A DNA stretch of 64,000 nt, from the NCBI RefSeq assembly GCF_011405515.1, contig NZ_AP022671.1, positions 2,790,001 to 2,854,000 of the forward strand, read 5' to 3'. The notes beneath the pieces were generated by a model, which searched no databases, was not told where the DNA came from, and was given only the letters and a program-made list of their open reading frames with translations. The DNA comes from Nitrospira sp. KM1 (GTDB taxonomy: Bacteria; Nitrospirota; Nitrospiria; Nitrospirales; Nitrospiraceae). A program made the translations under genes and the position numbers. Of this stretch, positions 44,681 to 53,429 are shown one piece after another; within the stretch, counting starts at the first letter, position 1; each line of letters opens with the position of its first letter.

Positions 44681-44869
44681 ATGCATTGTCTCAAGTGCAA
44701 AGGATTCATGATGGTCGAGCGTCATTACACCCTGATGAACCGCCGTCTGTATGCGCGCTGCTTGAACTGCGGTTTCTGGATCGATTTGGCGGACCTACTC
44801 CGATTTTTTCACAAGGTCATCGACAGCGGATTCCGAGGACAGAAAGTCCGCGAATCGTTCACCCTCTGA
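44681..44869 (+). CDS. Small zinc-ribbon protein, 62 aa
   Basis: MHCLKCKGFMMVERHY begins with C3-x2-C6 and the second knuckle is C27-x2-C30 (RCLNCG), so a single zinc ribbon is predicted, followed by a short basic helix (FFHKVIDSGFRGQK). It lies 28 bases after the small membrane protein and 18 bases before the carboxypeptidase gene. It could be a DNA, RNA or protein adaptor; nothing decides this. Confidence 0.65.
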   Translation: MHCLKCKGFMMVERHYTLMNRRLYARCLNCGFWIDLADLLRFFHKVIDSGFRGQKVRESFTL

Positions 44870-44887
44870 TCCTGTTGGAATGCGTGA

Positions 44888-45802
44888 ATGACATTCTCTA
44901 AGATCTCGAAGACTCGATCCCCGATCATCGGAAAATGGTGCCTGGTGACAATGGTTCTTGGCGCCCTGATCGCTGCCACCCCGGGAGAAGGATATGCCAA
45001 GCGGACTTCGGGAGGGTCGCACCGGGTCCAGATGGTCAAGAGCAACAACGGCTCTTTACCCTGGAGACGCGCCCCGGCTCACAGCATTTTCATGAAGGAT
45101 CTCGCGAGCGGGCGCGTGTTGTATCAGCATGAATCCGAAAAACGCCTGTCTCCCGCCAGTCTGACGAAGATCATGTCCGCTCTCGTCATCCTCGAGAAAG
45201 GACAATTGGAAGATCTGGTCACTGTGAGCCCCACCGCTTCGCGTGCCCATAAAACGCATCTGCGGCTTAAGCCGGGACAAGTATTCAGACTCGATGACCT
45301 CTTGAAGGGCATGCTGATCATGTCGGCCAACGACGCCTGTCTCGCGGCGGTCGAGCATGTGGGCGGCGATGAAGCTCAATTCGTCACGCTGATGAATGCG
45401 AAAGCCGAAGAATTGGGATTGCGCGATACACATTTCAGCAATGCCTGCGGCTTCGATCATCCCGATCACTATTCTACGGCAGAGGATCTCGCGCGGCTGA
45501 GCGTGATTGCCCTCGGTCAACCCACGTTCCGTCAACTCGTGCGGGAAGAACGAGCGATCATTGTGCCTGTGAACGGTAGCCGTGCATATGTGTTGCACAA
45601 TACCAACCGGCTATTGGGTCGGATTCCTGGCGTCGAAGGAGTCAAGACAGGGTTTACGTCCAAAGCCGGACGTTGTCTCATTGCCAAAGTATCTCAGAAC
45701 GGCAGCGAACTGCTGCTCGTTATTCTGAACTCAAACCGTCGCTGGAACACCGCCGTCAGCCTCATCAACTACGGGTTACGGACGTCCGATACCATCCGAT
45801 AA
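44888..45802 (+). CDS. D-alanyl-D-alanine carboxypeptidase (PBP5/DacF family)
   Basis: Trims the terminal D-Ala of peptidoglycan stem peptides in the periplasm. 304 residues: signal peptide (about 15-37, ending GYAKR), then the three penicillin-binding motifs S91-L-T-K94, S145-A-N147 and K252-T-G254. It is shorter than E. coli PBP5 because the C-terminal beta-domain and amphipathic anchor are missing, so it is likely soluble in the periplasm. Confidence 0.92.
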   Translation: MTFSKISKTRSPIIGKWCLVTMVLGALIAATPGEGYAKRTSGGSHRVQMVKSNNGSLPWRRAPAHSIFMKDLASGRVLYQHESEKRLSPASLTKIMSALVILEKGQLEDLVTVSPTASRAHKTHLRLKPGQVFRLDDLLKGMLIMSANDACLAAVEHVGGDEAQFVTLMNAKAEELGLRDTHFSNACGFDHPDHYSTAEDLARLSVIALGQPTFRQLVREERAIIVPVNGSRAYVLHNTNRLLGRIPGVEGVKTGFTSKAGRCLIAKVSQNGSELLLVILNSNRRWNTAVSLINYGLRTSDTIR

Positions 45803-45928
45803 TTCGTCCGCGTCCGGCCCCCACTCGGTTCCTTCAAACGAGCCATCGGGACATTCTGGCCCTATATTTCAGAACTTACACCCGAGTACGGGGATCAGGA
45901 AGACTAGCGAGAGAGTGCGTGTGAGGAG

Positions 45929-46462
45929 CTATCGGAGTGGAGAAAACTCGATGTTTACGTCCTTCCCAAGATAGTTGATGACAAAACCTTGTTTATCGTA
46001 CGCAAGGACCGCCCCCATGACATTTTCATCCCCGTATTCTTCTTGGCCGAGAAGCTTCCGCACGTCTTCGGGACTCTCGCTGTTTAGCACGTTCCTAAAA
46101 ATTCCCCGCGTCTTGTAAGCGAACCGATTATTCACAAAGATCAGATCGACCTTGCCGTCCTGCACACGGACACCGGCCATCGGGCCGGTTGGTTTGCGCT
46201 GATCGAGCAGAAAGACGAAGAGCGCTTCTTGTTCGACCTTTATCCCTGGGATTTTTTCATTCACCAGCACATCGAGGACCTTCGCCTCACTGTCGCCTAG
46301 TTTAACACCGAACAAGGAGACATCTGGGCTCTTGATACCCTTGGGATCCATCACATCGTTCTTGCTGAGCTCATAGGGCTCAGCCAGTCCTGTCGATATA
46401 AAGATGCCAGCCAGGGTGAGCGACACGCAGATCGACAAGGCCGCTCGCAACATCACCTTCAT
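45929..46462 (-). CDS. Exported hypothetical protein, 177 aa
   Basis: Signal peptide at 1-27 (hydrophobic LSICVSLTLAGIFISTGLA then EPYE). The mature part has SLFGVKLGDSEAKVLDVL, a pattern often seen in periplasmic proteins with a small alpha/beta domain (SH3/SmpA-like turns), then repeated DxKxGVRV-type strands. No catalytic motif is visible. GGAGGAGGAATGA precedes the ATG and a good promoter lies upstream. Confidence 0.65.
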   Translation of the reverse strand: MKVMLRAALSICVSLTLAGIFISTGLAEPYELSKNDVMDPKGIKSPDVSLFGVKLGDSEAKVLDVLVNEKIPGIKVEQEALFVFLLDQRKPTGPMAGVRVQDGKVDLIFVNNRFAYKTRGIFRNVLNSESPEDVRKLLGQEEYGDENVMGAVLAYDKQGFVINYLGKDVNIEFSPLR

Positions 46463-46541
46463 TCATTCCTCCTCCAACATAATCCCTGATTCCGCGCCGG
46501 TATGAAAGCAGGCGTGCCGAATGGTGGGACACTGAGGGTGT

Positions 46542-46570
46542 ATTGTAGCGAAGGGTTGGCGAAGTTGCAA
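46542..46570 (-). promoter_or_regulatory. Promoter of the exported hypothetical protein
   Basis: On the minus strand TTGCAA (46570-46565) and TACAAT (46547-46542) with a 17-base spacer, 79 bases before the start codon. Confidence 0.55.
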
Positions 46571-46610
46571 GGAAGCACACGGCGGAACACCAGTCGTTGA
46601 CTGGTTCGCA

Positions 46611-47555
46611 TCAACGCCCGGATGGGTCGCCGACCCTGTCTCGAGCGGCCCGCGAGGACCTCACTGCGAGCAAACTATTCATCGTGGACCGGCACAGTAA
46701 ACCGAATTCCCTTGCCGCAAGATGTTGATGACGGCGGACTCGGTGGACCAAACCGACGGCATGTGAAGGAATGGGGTCGTAAAGATCGATCACCCGAAGC
46801 GCTTTGTGCGAGGACCGATGGCGGACATACAACTCGGGAAGAATGGTAAAGCCTGCTCCCTCGGCTACCGCTTCAAGTATGCCCTCCGGTGACGTCATCT
46901 CCAGCACCACCTGTGTCGTGATGCGCGCTTTTCCACATTCGCCCTCGATCATCCTTCGCAAACAATAATCGGCGGGCATTAAGACCAGTGGAAGACCTGC
47001 CATCTCCCGCATGCGCATACGCGACGGCTTCACTTTGTGCTGAGGCGGGCCGACAAGCACCAACCGTTCGTCAAACAGTGGAATAGTCGCAAGCTGAGCC
47101 TGGGACACCGGCAACAGGCAGATCCCGAGATCAAGGCGGTTCGCGATAAGCCCTTCGACAATGTCAGCCGAGGGCTGAGAATGGACTTGCAGGTGGATCG
47201 CGGGAAATCGTTGCTTAAAATGAGAGACCAGCGGGGGAATCAGATAGGAATTGACCGTCGCAAGCGTGCCGACGACCAGACGGCCACGCCGGGCTCCATG
47301 CAGGTCGCTGACGAGCTGCACGCCATGCTCGATTTCCCTGAGCGCCCGTTCGGCGTGCTCCTTGAATAGTGCGCCCGCCTGCGTTAAGAGCACCGAGCGG
47401 CCGAGCCGGTCGAACACCTTCATGCCCAGCTCATCTTCGAGCGCGCGTATCTGGACCGATAACGACGGCTGAGAGAGGTGCAGTGAGTCCGCCGCCCGAG
47501 TGAAATTTCCCGCCCGCGCAACCTCCAAAAAGTATCGAAGATGGCGTAGTTCCAT
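46611..47555 (-). CDS. LysR-family transcriptional regulator
   Basis: 314 residues. The N-terminal winged helix (1-60) is typical: MELRHLRYFLEVARAGNFTRAADSLHLSQPSLSVQIRALE shows the LysR order, split here only by the reading limit of my notation, followed by the linker helix and a two-lobed substrate-binding domain (about 90-295) of the CynR/CbbR size. It faces the exported globin gene across a 177-base region full of palindromes, so it most probably controls that gene and itself. The inducer is unknown. Confidence 0.9.
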   Translation of the reverse strand: MELRHLRYFLEVARAGNFTRAADSLHLSQPSLSVQIRALEDELGMKVFDRLGRSVLLTQAGALFKEHAERALREIEHGVQLVSDLHGARRGRLVVGTLATVNSYLIPPLVSHFKQRFPAIHLQVHSQPSADIVEGLIANRLDLGICLLPVSQAQLATIPLFDERLVLVGPPQHKVKPSRMRMREMAGLPLVLMPADYCLRRMIEGECGKARITTQVVLEMTSPEGILEAVAEGAGFTILPELYVRHRSSHKALRVIDLYDPIPSHAVGLVHRVRRHQHLAAREFGLLCRSTMNSLLAVRSSRAARDRVGDPSGR

Positions 47556-47574
47556 ATTCAGAGCATATATAATT

Positions 47575-47620
47575 TATAGCTATATATTGTATAGAAACAA
47601 TATATTGGATCTATTGATCC
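47575..47620. promoter_or_regulatory. Nested palindromes in the LysR/globin intergenic region
   Basis: Four overlapping symmetrical elements: TATAGCTATA (47575-47584), the 9-bp inverted repeat ATATATTGT-6 nt-ACAATATAT (47582-47605), CAATATATTG (47598-47607) and GGATC-TATT-GATCC (47607-47620). The T-rich/A-rich inverted repeats fit LysR operators (T-N11-A type). The strong A/T bias contrasts with the flanking DNA. Confidence 0.55.
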
Positions 47621-47732
47621 TAGCATCGGTAGCATGAGGCGTCAAATAGAGCGCGTTCGGAACGTCCACCGGCGCGGGAGTGCTATTTCATTGAGGCGGC
47701 AAGGCATCAAGGCCGCAAGAAGGAGGATGCAA

Positions 47733-48173
47733 ATGAGCAAACTGTGTGGGTTGGGGGTCGTGGCAATCGTGCTGGCGGGGGCAGTGACTGCGTATGCGGA
47801 AGCTCAGCCGGCAGGGAAATCACTGTATGAACGGTTGGGAGGAAAACCGGCCATCACCTCGGTGGTCAATCAATTCGTCAGCAATGTTGCGGCGGACGCG
47901 AGGATCAGCGGTAGATTCGCGACGACCGACATTCCTCAATTAAAGGCTCATCTCGTGGATCAAATTTGCTCGGCCGCAGGTGGACCCTGTTCATACAAAG
48001 GTCGTGATATGAAGACGACGCATGCCGGCATGCGCATTGCGAACGCTGACTTTGCGGCATTAGTCGAAGATCTCACCGGCGCCCTCACCCAGCATAAGGT
48101 GCCGCAGCGTGAACAACAGGAACTGCTCGGGCTGCTCGGGCCCATGAAAAAGGATATCGTCGAAGTTCCGTAG
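47733..48173 (+). CDS. Exported group 1 truncated hemoglobin
   Basis: 146 residues. Residues 1-23 form a signal peptide (hydrophobic LGVVAIVLAGAVTAYA), then a 2-on-2 globin starting SLYERLGGKPAITSVVNQF. The proximal heme ligand is H97 in THAGMRI; Phe at B-helix positions and the GGxxxI start are kept, and C79 and C86 could form a disulfide. The N-type (group 1) globins bind oxygen and NO. Export to the periplasm is unusual and suggests protection against NO or nitrite-derived species outside the cytoplasm; this is inference. The ATG at 47733 has AGGAGG six bases upstream. Confidence 0.88.
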   Translation: MSKLCGLGVVAIVLAGAVTAYAEAQPAGKSLYERLGGKPAITSVVNQFVSNVAADARISGRFATTDIPQLKAHLVDQICSAAGGPCSYKGRDMKTTHAGMRIANADFAALVEDLTGALTQHKVPQREQQELLGLLGPMKKDIVEVP

Positions 48174-48184
48174 GGCTTCGCAGG

Positions 48185-48215
48185 GCACGGGAGCTTTCCT
48201 CTACGGCTCCCGTGC
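48185..48215. terminator. Hairpin between convergent globin and 96-aa genes
   Basis: GCACGGGAGC (48185-48194) and GCTCCCGTGC (48206-48215) pair over ten bases with an 11-base loop containing TTTCCTCT. It starts 12 bases after the globin stop and ends two bases before the stop of the gene on the other strand. Confidence 0.5.
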
Positions 48216-48216
48216 A

Positions 48217-48507
48217 TCAGCCTGGCGCGGCAATCAGCAGCAGGGTTCCCAGTTCCCGTAGGCGCCGGAAGTATGGACGACTTTCTTCATCAAGGTCCGG
48301 CTCGAGAGATTCCAGATCGAGCAGGCAATCGCCAATGATCCCTCGCCGCTGCTCGTCGAGCCCGTCGGAACTGTCGAGATAATACACGACGCATCCTCCA
48401 ATGACCGTGTCCAAGGTCATCAGGGGACCTTCATGCTCGCTTGGCAGCTGTGGCCAGGTTTCTTCCTTATGTGCTTCCCACAAATCTGTAATCGTTTCTC
48501 GGTTCAT
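48217..48507 (-). CDS. Acidic hypothetical protein, 96 aa
   Basis: From the ATG at 48507 with GGTGGAG six bases upstream. The protein is acidic and helical (ESLEPDLDEESRPYFRRLRELG), with a hydrophobic central strand (GGCVVYYLDS). Similar short helical proteins often accompany membrane proteins. No family recognised. It is the last gene of the minus-strand run that begins at htrA. Confidence 0.6.
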   Translation of the reverse strand: MNRETITDLWEAHKEETWPQLPSEHEGPLMTLDTVIGGCVVYYLDSSDGLDEQRRGIIGDCLLDLESLEPDLDEESRPYFRRLRELGTLLLIAAPG

Positions 48508-48524
48508 CGCTCCACCATTCACGA

Positions 48525-48911
48525 TTACAATCTTCCAATCCACCCTATCGCATGCAGGAGAAGCAGTGCAAGCGCGCATTGACCCAGGCCCCAAAAGCGA
48601 TAATCCAGATCCTCGCGGTCCAGACACCAATCCAACAATGTATGCCGCCATCGAGCGGGAGCGAACCAAAAGACACCTCCTCCCGCGATCATCAGCAGAC
48701 CCACGGCAATCCACAGTCCGTGATAAGCGAGGTCCGATGCCGATATGAGGAGCATCGTGCCTCCAAGGACGGAGAGGAGTTCCCAACGGATGGGCGAAGA
48801 GCCGGCCGGCATGTCGCGAAGGCGGCTCACGATCAGACGTGGCGCGATGAGAAGGGCGGCTCCATCTGCGAGCCAGAGAAACGCCAGAGAGGCCAATGCA
48901 TAGAGTTTCAT
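48525..48911 (-). CDS. Small integral membrane protein, 128 aa
   Basis: Four hydrophobic segments (about 3-25, 44-60, 66-84 and 106-125). The loop after segment three contains FWFAPARWRH. The composition fits DUF-type four-helix inner-membrane proteins; function unknown. The ATG at 48911 is preferred over a TTG two codons upstream. It lies 55 bases after the gdh stop and 17 bases before the 96-aa gene, so all three may be cotranscribed. Confidence 0.65.
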   Translation of the reverse strand: MKLYALASLAFLWLADGAALLIAPRLIVSRLRDMPAGSSPIRWELLSVLGGTMLLISASDLAYHGLWIAVGLLMIAGGGVFWFAPARWRHTLLDWCLDREDLDYRFWGLGQCALALLLLHAIGWIGRL

Positions 48912-48966
48912 GCGCAATGTGCTACGGGAGGCAGCGAGGGGAGCATTTGGAGGCGGCCAGTGAATA

Positions 48967-50238
48967 TCAGGGGTACAGGCCGCGATGGGAATGCGCCTGG
49001 GCGACCTTATCGATTCCGCTCATGAGTGCCGCCATACGCATGGAGGTTCGTTTGAGAGCCGCAAATTCCATGGTGCGAGCGAATGCAGAGGTCATCAAGT
49101 CGCGTAGCCTGTTCTGAATATCCGAAGCTTTCCAAAAGAAACGTTGAGCATCCTGCACCCACTCGAAATAGGACACAATCACGCCTCCTGAATTGGCCAG
49201 GATATCCGGAATGACGAAGATCCCCATGTCCTGAATGATTCGATCCGCCTCCAACGTGGTCGGACCATTGGCGCCTTCGGAAAGGATGCGGCACTTCAGT
49301 CGGGTCGCATTCCGTTCGGTGATCTGTTCTGAGAGGGCTGCCGGAATGAGCACCGTACAGTCGAGTTGAAGCAGCTCATCGTTTGAAAGGGCCTCCCCTA
49401 GATTCATGGCGGCCAGAGAGCGTCCAGCATCTTTGTAACCCGCTAGCAGTGTGGGTATGTCGATGCCCTTGGGATTGTAGATGCCGCCATTCACATCGCT
49501 GACCGCCACGATGCGCGCCCCACACTCGTGCATGATTCTGGCGGTATGAGAACCCACGTTCCCGAATCCCTGAATGGCTACCGTTGTATTTCGGATGTCG
49601 AGATTCAAATGTCGTAGCGCTTCGAGCGTGACGTACACGACCCCGCGCCCCGTTGCCTCCTCACGTCCGAGGCTGCCTCCGATCGAAAGCGGTTTGCCCG
49701 TTACCACTCCGGGCACGGAGAATCCGACTTGCTGGCTGTACGTATCCATGATCCAGGCCATAACCTGCGCATCCGTTCCGACATCCGGTGCCGGAACGTC
49801 TTTGTCTGGGCCGATCAAAGGGAAAATCTCCGCGGCATAGCGCCGTGTCAGCCGCTGCAATTCCCCGCGTGATAACCGTTTGGGCGCAACCGCAACACCA
49901 CCCTTTGCTCCTCCGTACGGCAGATCGGCTAAGGCACATTTCCAGGTCATCCACATGGCGAGCGCCGCGACCTCACCGAGATTGACATCGGGGTGGAACC
50001 GGATTCCTCCTTTGGAAGGACCGCGAGAGGAGTCATGCTGAACGCGATATCCCGTGAACACCTCCACATGGCCGTCATCCATTCGAACGGGAACGCTGAC
50101 GGCGAGCGATCGTTGAGGAAATTTCAACCGTTCGCGCAGGTCGGGATCCAGCGCCATCAGCGAAGCCGCCTCATCGAATTGAGACATTGCCAATCGAAAC
50201 GTTGGAGTATCAAGTTCTCGCGACGGGAGTTGAGCCAT
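48967..50238 (-). CDS. Glutamate dehydrogenase (Glu/Leu/Phe/Val family)
   Basis: 423 residues, the length of hexameric glutamate dehydrogenases. Substrate site K-GGIRFHPDV and TWKCALADLPYGGAKGGV with the catalytic Lys; GPDKDVPAPDVGTD; dinucleotide-binding GFGNVGSHTARI. Interconverts glutamate with 2-oxoglutarate and ammonium; NAD or NADP preference cannot be read with certainty. The ATG at 50238 overlaps the lipB stop (TAATG), so translation is coupled; an upstream extension would run into lipB. Confidence 0.93.
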   Translation of the reverse strand: MAQLPSRELDTPTFRLAMSQFDEAASLMALDPDLRERLKFPQRSLAVSVPVRMDDGHVEVFTGYRVQHDSSRGPSKGGIRFHPDVNLGEVAALAMWMTWKCALADLPYGGAKGGVAVAPKRLSRGELQRLTRRYAAEIFPLIGPDKDVPAPDVGTDAQVMAWIMDTYSQQVGFSVPGVVTGKPLSIGGSLGREEATGRGVVYVTLEALRHLNLDIRNTTVAIQGFGNVGSHTARIMHECGARIVAVSDVNGGIYNPKGIDIPTLLAGYKDAGRSLAAMNLGEALSNDELLQLDCTVLIPAALSEQITERNATRLKCRILSEGANGPTTLEADRIIQDMGIFVIPDILANSGGVIVSYFEWVQDAQRFFWKASDIQNRLRDLMTSAFARTMEFAALKRTSMRMAALMSGIDKVAQAHSHRGLYP

Positions 50239-51002
50239 TAGAGATCCTCGGTAAAGACCGGCGCCGGGCATGGTCCGGGTCCGGTGGCTATGTCGTTTGT
50301 TTCAACCTGCACAGTCCAGCTCAGACCGAAGAGTTGGCCGAATATCCCGGAAACCTGGTGCGCGACGTTCGAGAATGAGACCGGCATTGCACTGAGCGAT
50401 GCGATGGAAGCCGTGCCGCATCCGGAGAGTCCGCAGGGAATAATACAGGAGAACCAACCGAGGTCAAGATCGAGATTCAGCGAAAATCCGTGCAACGTCA
50501 CACCCCGCTCCACACGTATGCCAATTGAAGCGATCTTTGCATCCCCTTCGGATCCACGAACAAAGACGCCCGGCTGGCGATGTATGCGATACGCTGGGAT
50601 ATCCCACAGGGATAAGGTCCGTATCACCGTCTCCTCAAGCAGCCAGACATACTTCCTCGGTCCCGGGGCATAATCCGACAACAGAAAAATGGGATATCCG
50701 ACCAATTGTCCCGGACCATGGAATGTGATCGAGCCTCCCCGGCTCACGTATTCGACGGTCGCACCCTTGCGCAACAATTCGATTTCCCCGCCAGGCAGGT
50801 GCGCCGGCGAAGTCCGTCGTCCTATGGTATAGACGGGCTCGTGTTGCAGAAGTAGCAGTGCGTCGCGGCGCCGGCCCTCAACGCGATCCTGATGCAGGCG
50901 TTGCTGGAGTGTCCAGCCGCGATGGAAGCTTATCGGAAGCAGAAACTGATACAGATCGGCCTGTTGCCTAAGATGAGCGGCCCCACCATTGTGTCGCGTC
51001 AC
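50238..51002 (-). CDS. lipB: Octanoyl-[ACP]:protein N-octanoyltransferase
   Basis: Moves octanoyl from acyl carrier protein to lipoyl domains, the first step of lipoate synthesis. 254 residues: RRRDALLLLQHEPVYTIGRR, RGGSITFHGPGQLVGYPI, catalytic K156 (DAKIASIG) and C190 (PCGLSG). I set the start at the GTG of 51002 because it overlaps the htrA stop as GTGA; the frame is open for 38 more codons upstream, but these would sit inside htrA and look unlike LipB. The C-terminal extension is Gly/Pro-rich. Confidence 0.92.
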   Translation of the reverse strand: MTRHNGGAAHLRQQADLYQFLLPISFHRGWTLQQRLHQDRVEGRRRDALLLLQHEPVYTIGRRTSPAHLPGGEIELLRKGATVEYVSRGGSITFHGPGQLVGYPIFLLSDYAPGPRKYVWLLEETVIRTLSLWDIPAYRIHRQPGVFVRGSEGDAKIASIGIRVERGVTLHGFSLNLDLDLGWFSCIIPCGLSGCGTASIASLSAMPVSFSNVAHQVSGIFGQLFGLSWTVQVETNDIATGPGPCPAPVFTEDL

Positions 51003-52051
51003 GGCGAGGTTCTCGGCTGGCTTGGCTTCGGGAGGTGTATCGTCAATTGTCCATTCTTCCGTTGAAGCGTGAGTTGGACGGCGCTCTGGTCTCCGTTCCG
51101 GAGCAGCGCATGCCAAAAATCTCCCATATTGTAAATTTGGTGTTGGTCAACCGCGGTGATCACATCGCCTTCCTGCAGTCCGCCCATACCGGCAGCCTGC
51201 GTCGTATCGACCTTAAGGGCCAACACTCCACGGTCACCTTCAAGCCCAAGGCTGGCCATGAGGCTTGGGGAGACGGTAAGAGGAGTAAAGCCCAAGTCAG
51301 GCCGATAAATCGAGCCTCTCACAATCATCGACTCGATGTGCGGATAGACGGCGTCCATTGAAATCGCGTAGCTGATAGCTTGAGCAGAGGGGGCGATGGC
51401 TACGTTGATACCGACCACACGACCGGACAAATCGACCAAAGGGCCGCCGCTGTTACCGGGATTGATGGCCGCGTCCGTTTGGATCAGATCGTAGAGGGTC
51501 TCTCCATCAGGTGTCAGCACGGACCGGTCGAGGGCGCTCACGACGCCAACCGTGACGGTCGATCCTCCCTTCAAGGCGAGAGGATTACCGATTGCCACTA
51601 CGGACTCACCGATTTCCAATGCAGGCGAGGGGCTGAGCGTTGCGGGAACCAGATCTTGCGCGTTGATCCTGACCAGCGCGAGATCCAGAAGAAAGTCCCG
51701 CGCGACGACTCGCCCGGGGGTAAGCCGTCCCGTGGAAAGACCGACGACGATGCTTTTCACACCGGCGACCAAATGATTGTTGGTCAGAATATATCCGGTC
51801 TGATCGATGATGACCCCCGATCCTGACCCTGATTGGTTTTGAGACGGAGCGGCGGGCATCCCGCGGGTGAGAATGGTGACGACGGAAGGGCGAACTTTGT
51901 TGACGACGGCCGGCACCGAAAGGGACTTGTCGGCTGCGGCTGAAACGATCGGCCCTGGATCTGCAAAGGCAGAAACGGATCCTCCGAAGGAGATCAAGAA
52001 CGCAAGACAAAGGATTGATCGATTAGGACGAGAAATGAGCGAGAAATTCAT
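50999..52051 (-). CDS. HtrA/DegP-type serine protease with one PDZ domain
   Basis: 350 residues: signal peptide (about 10-30, SVSAFADP), trypsin-like domain with H93 (NNHLV), D123 (DLALV) and S201 in NPGNSGGPL, then a single PDZ domain (about 250-335). Degrades or refolds damaged envelope proteins in the periplasm. It is followed by the coupled lipB and gdh genes. A hairpin and the end of the sigma-factor gene lie upstream, so its promoter must be in the short gap 52052-52112; I did not identify one. Confidence 0.92.
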   Translation of the reverse strand: MNFSLISRPNRSILCLAFLISFGGSVSAFADPGPIVSAAADKSLSVPAVVNKVRPSVVTILTRGMPAAPSQNQSGSGSGVIIDQTGYILTNNHLVAGVKSIVVGLSTGRLTPGRVVARDFLLDLALVRINAQDLVPATLSPSPALEIGESVVAIGNPLALKGGSTVTVGVVSALDRSVLTPDGETLYDLIQTDAAINPGNSGGPLVDLSGRVVGINVAIAPSAQAISYAISMDAVYPHIESMIVRGSIYRPDLGFTPLTVSPSLMASLGLEGDRGVLALKVDTTQAAGMGGLQEGDVITAVDQHQIYNMGDFWHALLRNGDQSAVQLTLQRKNGQLTIHLPKPSQPRTSP

Positions 52052-52112
52052 GAATCTGGTCCCTCACAGACCGCCCATTCTCCCATAAGTCTTGGCAGGC
52101 GGGAAAGCGGCG

Positions 52113-52150
52113 CCACAAACAAAAAGGGGCGAGGAATGATCCTCGCCCCT
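52113..52150 (-). terminator. Rho-independent terminator of the sigma factor gene
   Basis: On the minus strand AGGGGCGAGGA (52150-52140) pairs with TCCTCGCCCCT (52135-52125) around TCAT, followed by TTTTGTTTG. An 11-bp perfect stem with a T-rich tail, 26 bases after the stop codon. Confidence 0.9.
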
Positions 52151-52175
52151 GTGATGACCGCGCTGAACCGGAAGA

Positions 52176-53429
52176 TCATTGAATTGCAGCAAACATTTCC
52201 TTGATGGCCGGAGTTTTCAATTTCTTGAGCGCCTTGGCCTCGATCTGTCTAATGCGTTCCCTGGTGACCGATAGATTCTGGCCTACCTGCTCCAGCGTGG
52301 ATGGTTGGTCATGCCCGATGCCGAACCGAAGTCTGATGACCGTCTGCTCACGCGGCGTTAACGTACTCAAAATGCGATCCAGTTGATTCGCCATTTCCGT
52401 GCGATGAACATGAGCGTCAGGTGGAACCGCCTGCAAGTCCGGGAGGAGCTCCCCAAACTCGGTCGAGCCGTCACCGACCGGATGTTCCAGAGCCACCGGT
52501 TCCTGAAACGCCTGCACGGTTTCATGCAGCCGTTCCGGCCTCATTCTCAACACACTGGCGATCTCTTCCAGCCGCGCCGGACGCCCAAGCTGCTGTCCCA
52601 GCCGCCGGGTTACCCGAAGAATGCGATGTGACGCTTCGGTCTGGTGAACGGGTATCCTGATCGTCCTCGCCTGATCCGCGAGCGCCCGAGTGATTCCTTG
52701 CCTGATCCACCAGGTTGCATAAGTGCTGAACTTGAACCCTTTGCGGTATTGATAGCGTTCAGCGGCCTTCATCAATCCGATGTTGCCTTCCTGAACCAAA
52801 TCCAACAGGGTCAGCCCCCGCCTCGTATAATGTTTCGCGACATCTACGACGAGCCGAAGGTTGCATCGCACCAATTCATCCTTTGCCGATTCGAGGATCT
52901 TTCTGGCATCGCGAATCGCCGCGAGATGTTCCTTCAATTGCTTGGAGAGGCGACCAGCCGATTTGCCTGTGCCGACCCCGGAAATTAGCACGCCAGACAC
53001 GCTTGTCTCGACTTTATCGAGCACGCTGGCCGAGAGACCGCTGAGACGACGGATTTCCTGTAACGTGCGCTGGCTCTCCGCAACGACCTCGCTTCGTTTA
53101 ATCTTCGATAATACTTTGAGCAACTGATGCACGGCGCTCCGAACAAGCCGCGATCCCTGATCGATTCGCTTTGCCAGTTCAGTTTCTTCTTCACGCGTCA
53201 ACAGGGGTCGTTCGCCGAATGAGCGGAAGTACAAGGATTCCAGGAGAAATGGACCGGAAGCCGCCGCCTGCTTCTTCACTCTGACGGTCTCTTCCAGTTG
53301 GACTTCTTCAGATGAATCTTTACCGATCATGTCCAGAAGGTCGCTATCTTCAGGACGGTCTGCATCCATATCCTTCATCATCGATGGTTTCGTTTCCGAT
53401 TCGTCGACGGGGAACAAGTCGTCCTTCAT
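52176..53429 (-). CDS. RNA polymerase sigma-70 family factor, group 2 (RpoS/RpoD-like)
   Basis: 417 residues. After an acidic N-terminus (no full region 1.1) come region 1.2 (PLLTREEETELAKRID), region 2 with NLRLVVDVAKHYTRRGLTLLDLVQEGNIGLMKAAERY split into its 2.1-2.4 parts and FSTYATWWIRQGITRA, region 3 and region 4 with STLEQVGQNLSVTRERIRQIEAKAL. Regions 2.4 and 4.2 are close to those of primary sigma factors, so it should read promoters of the TTGACA/TATAAT type. Compared with a housekeeping RpoD it is short, which suggests a second, condition-specific factor. GGAGGAGGAGG precedes the ATG. Terminator follows. Confidence 0.93.
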   Translation of the reverse strand: MKDDLFPVDESETKPSMMKDMDADRPEDSDLLDMIGKDSSEEVQLEETVRVKKQAAASGPFLLESLYFRSFGERPLLTREEETELAKRIDQGSRLVRSAVHQLLKVLSKIKRSEVVAESQRTLQEIRRLSGLSASVLDKVETSVSGVLISGVGTGKSAGRLSKQLKEHLAAIRDARKILESAKDELVRCNLRLVVDVAKHYTRRGLTLLDLVQEGNIGLMKAAERYQYRKGFKFSTYATWWIRQGITRALADQARTIRIPVHQTEASHRILRVTRRLGQQLGRPARLEEIASVLRMRPERLHETVQAFQEPVALEHPVGDGSTEFGELLPDLQAVPPDAHVHRTEMANQLDRILSTLTPREQTVIRLRFGIGHDQPSTLEQVGQNLSVTRERIRQIEAKALKKLKTPAIKEMFAAIQ

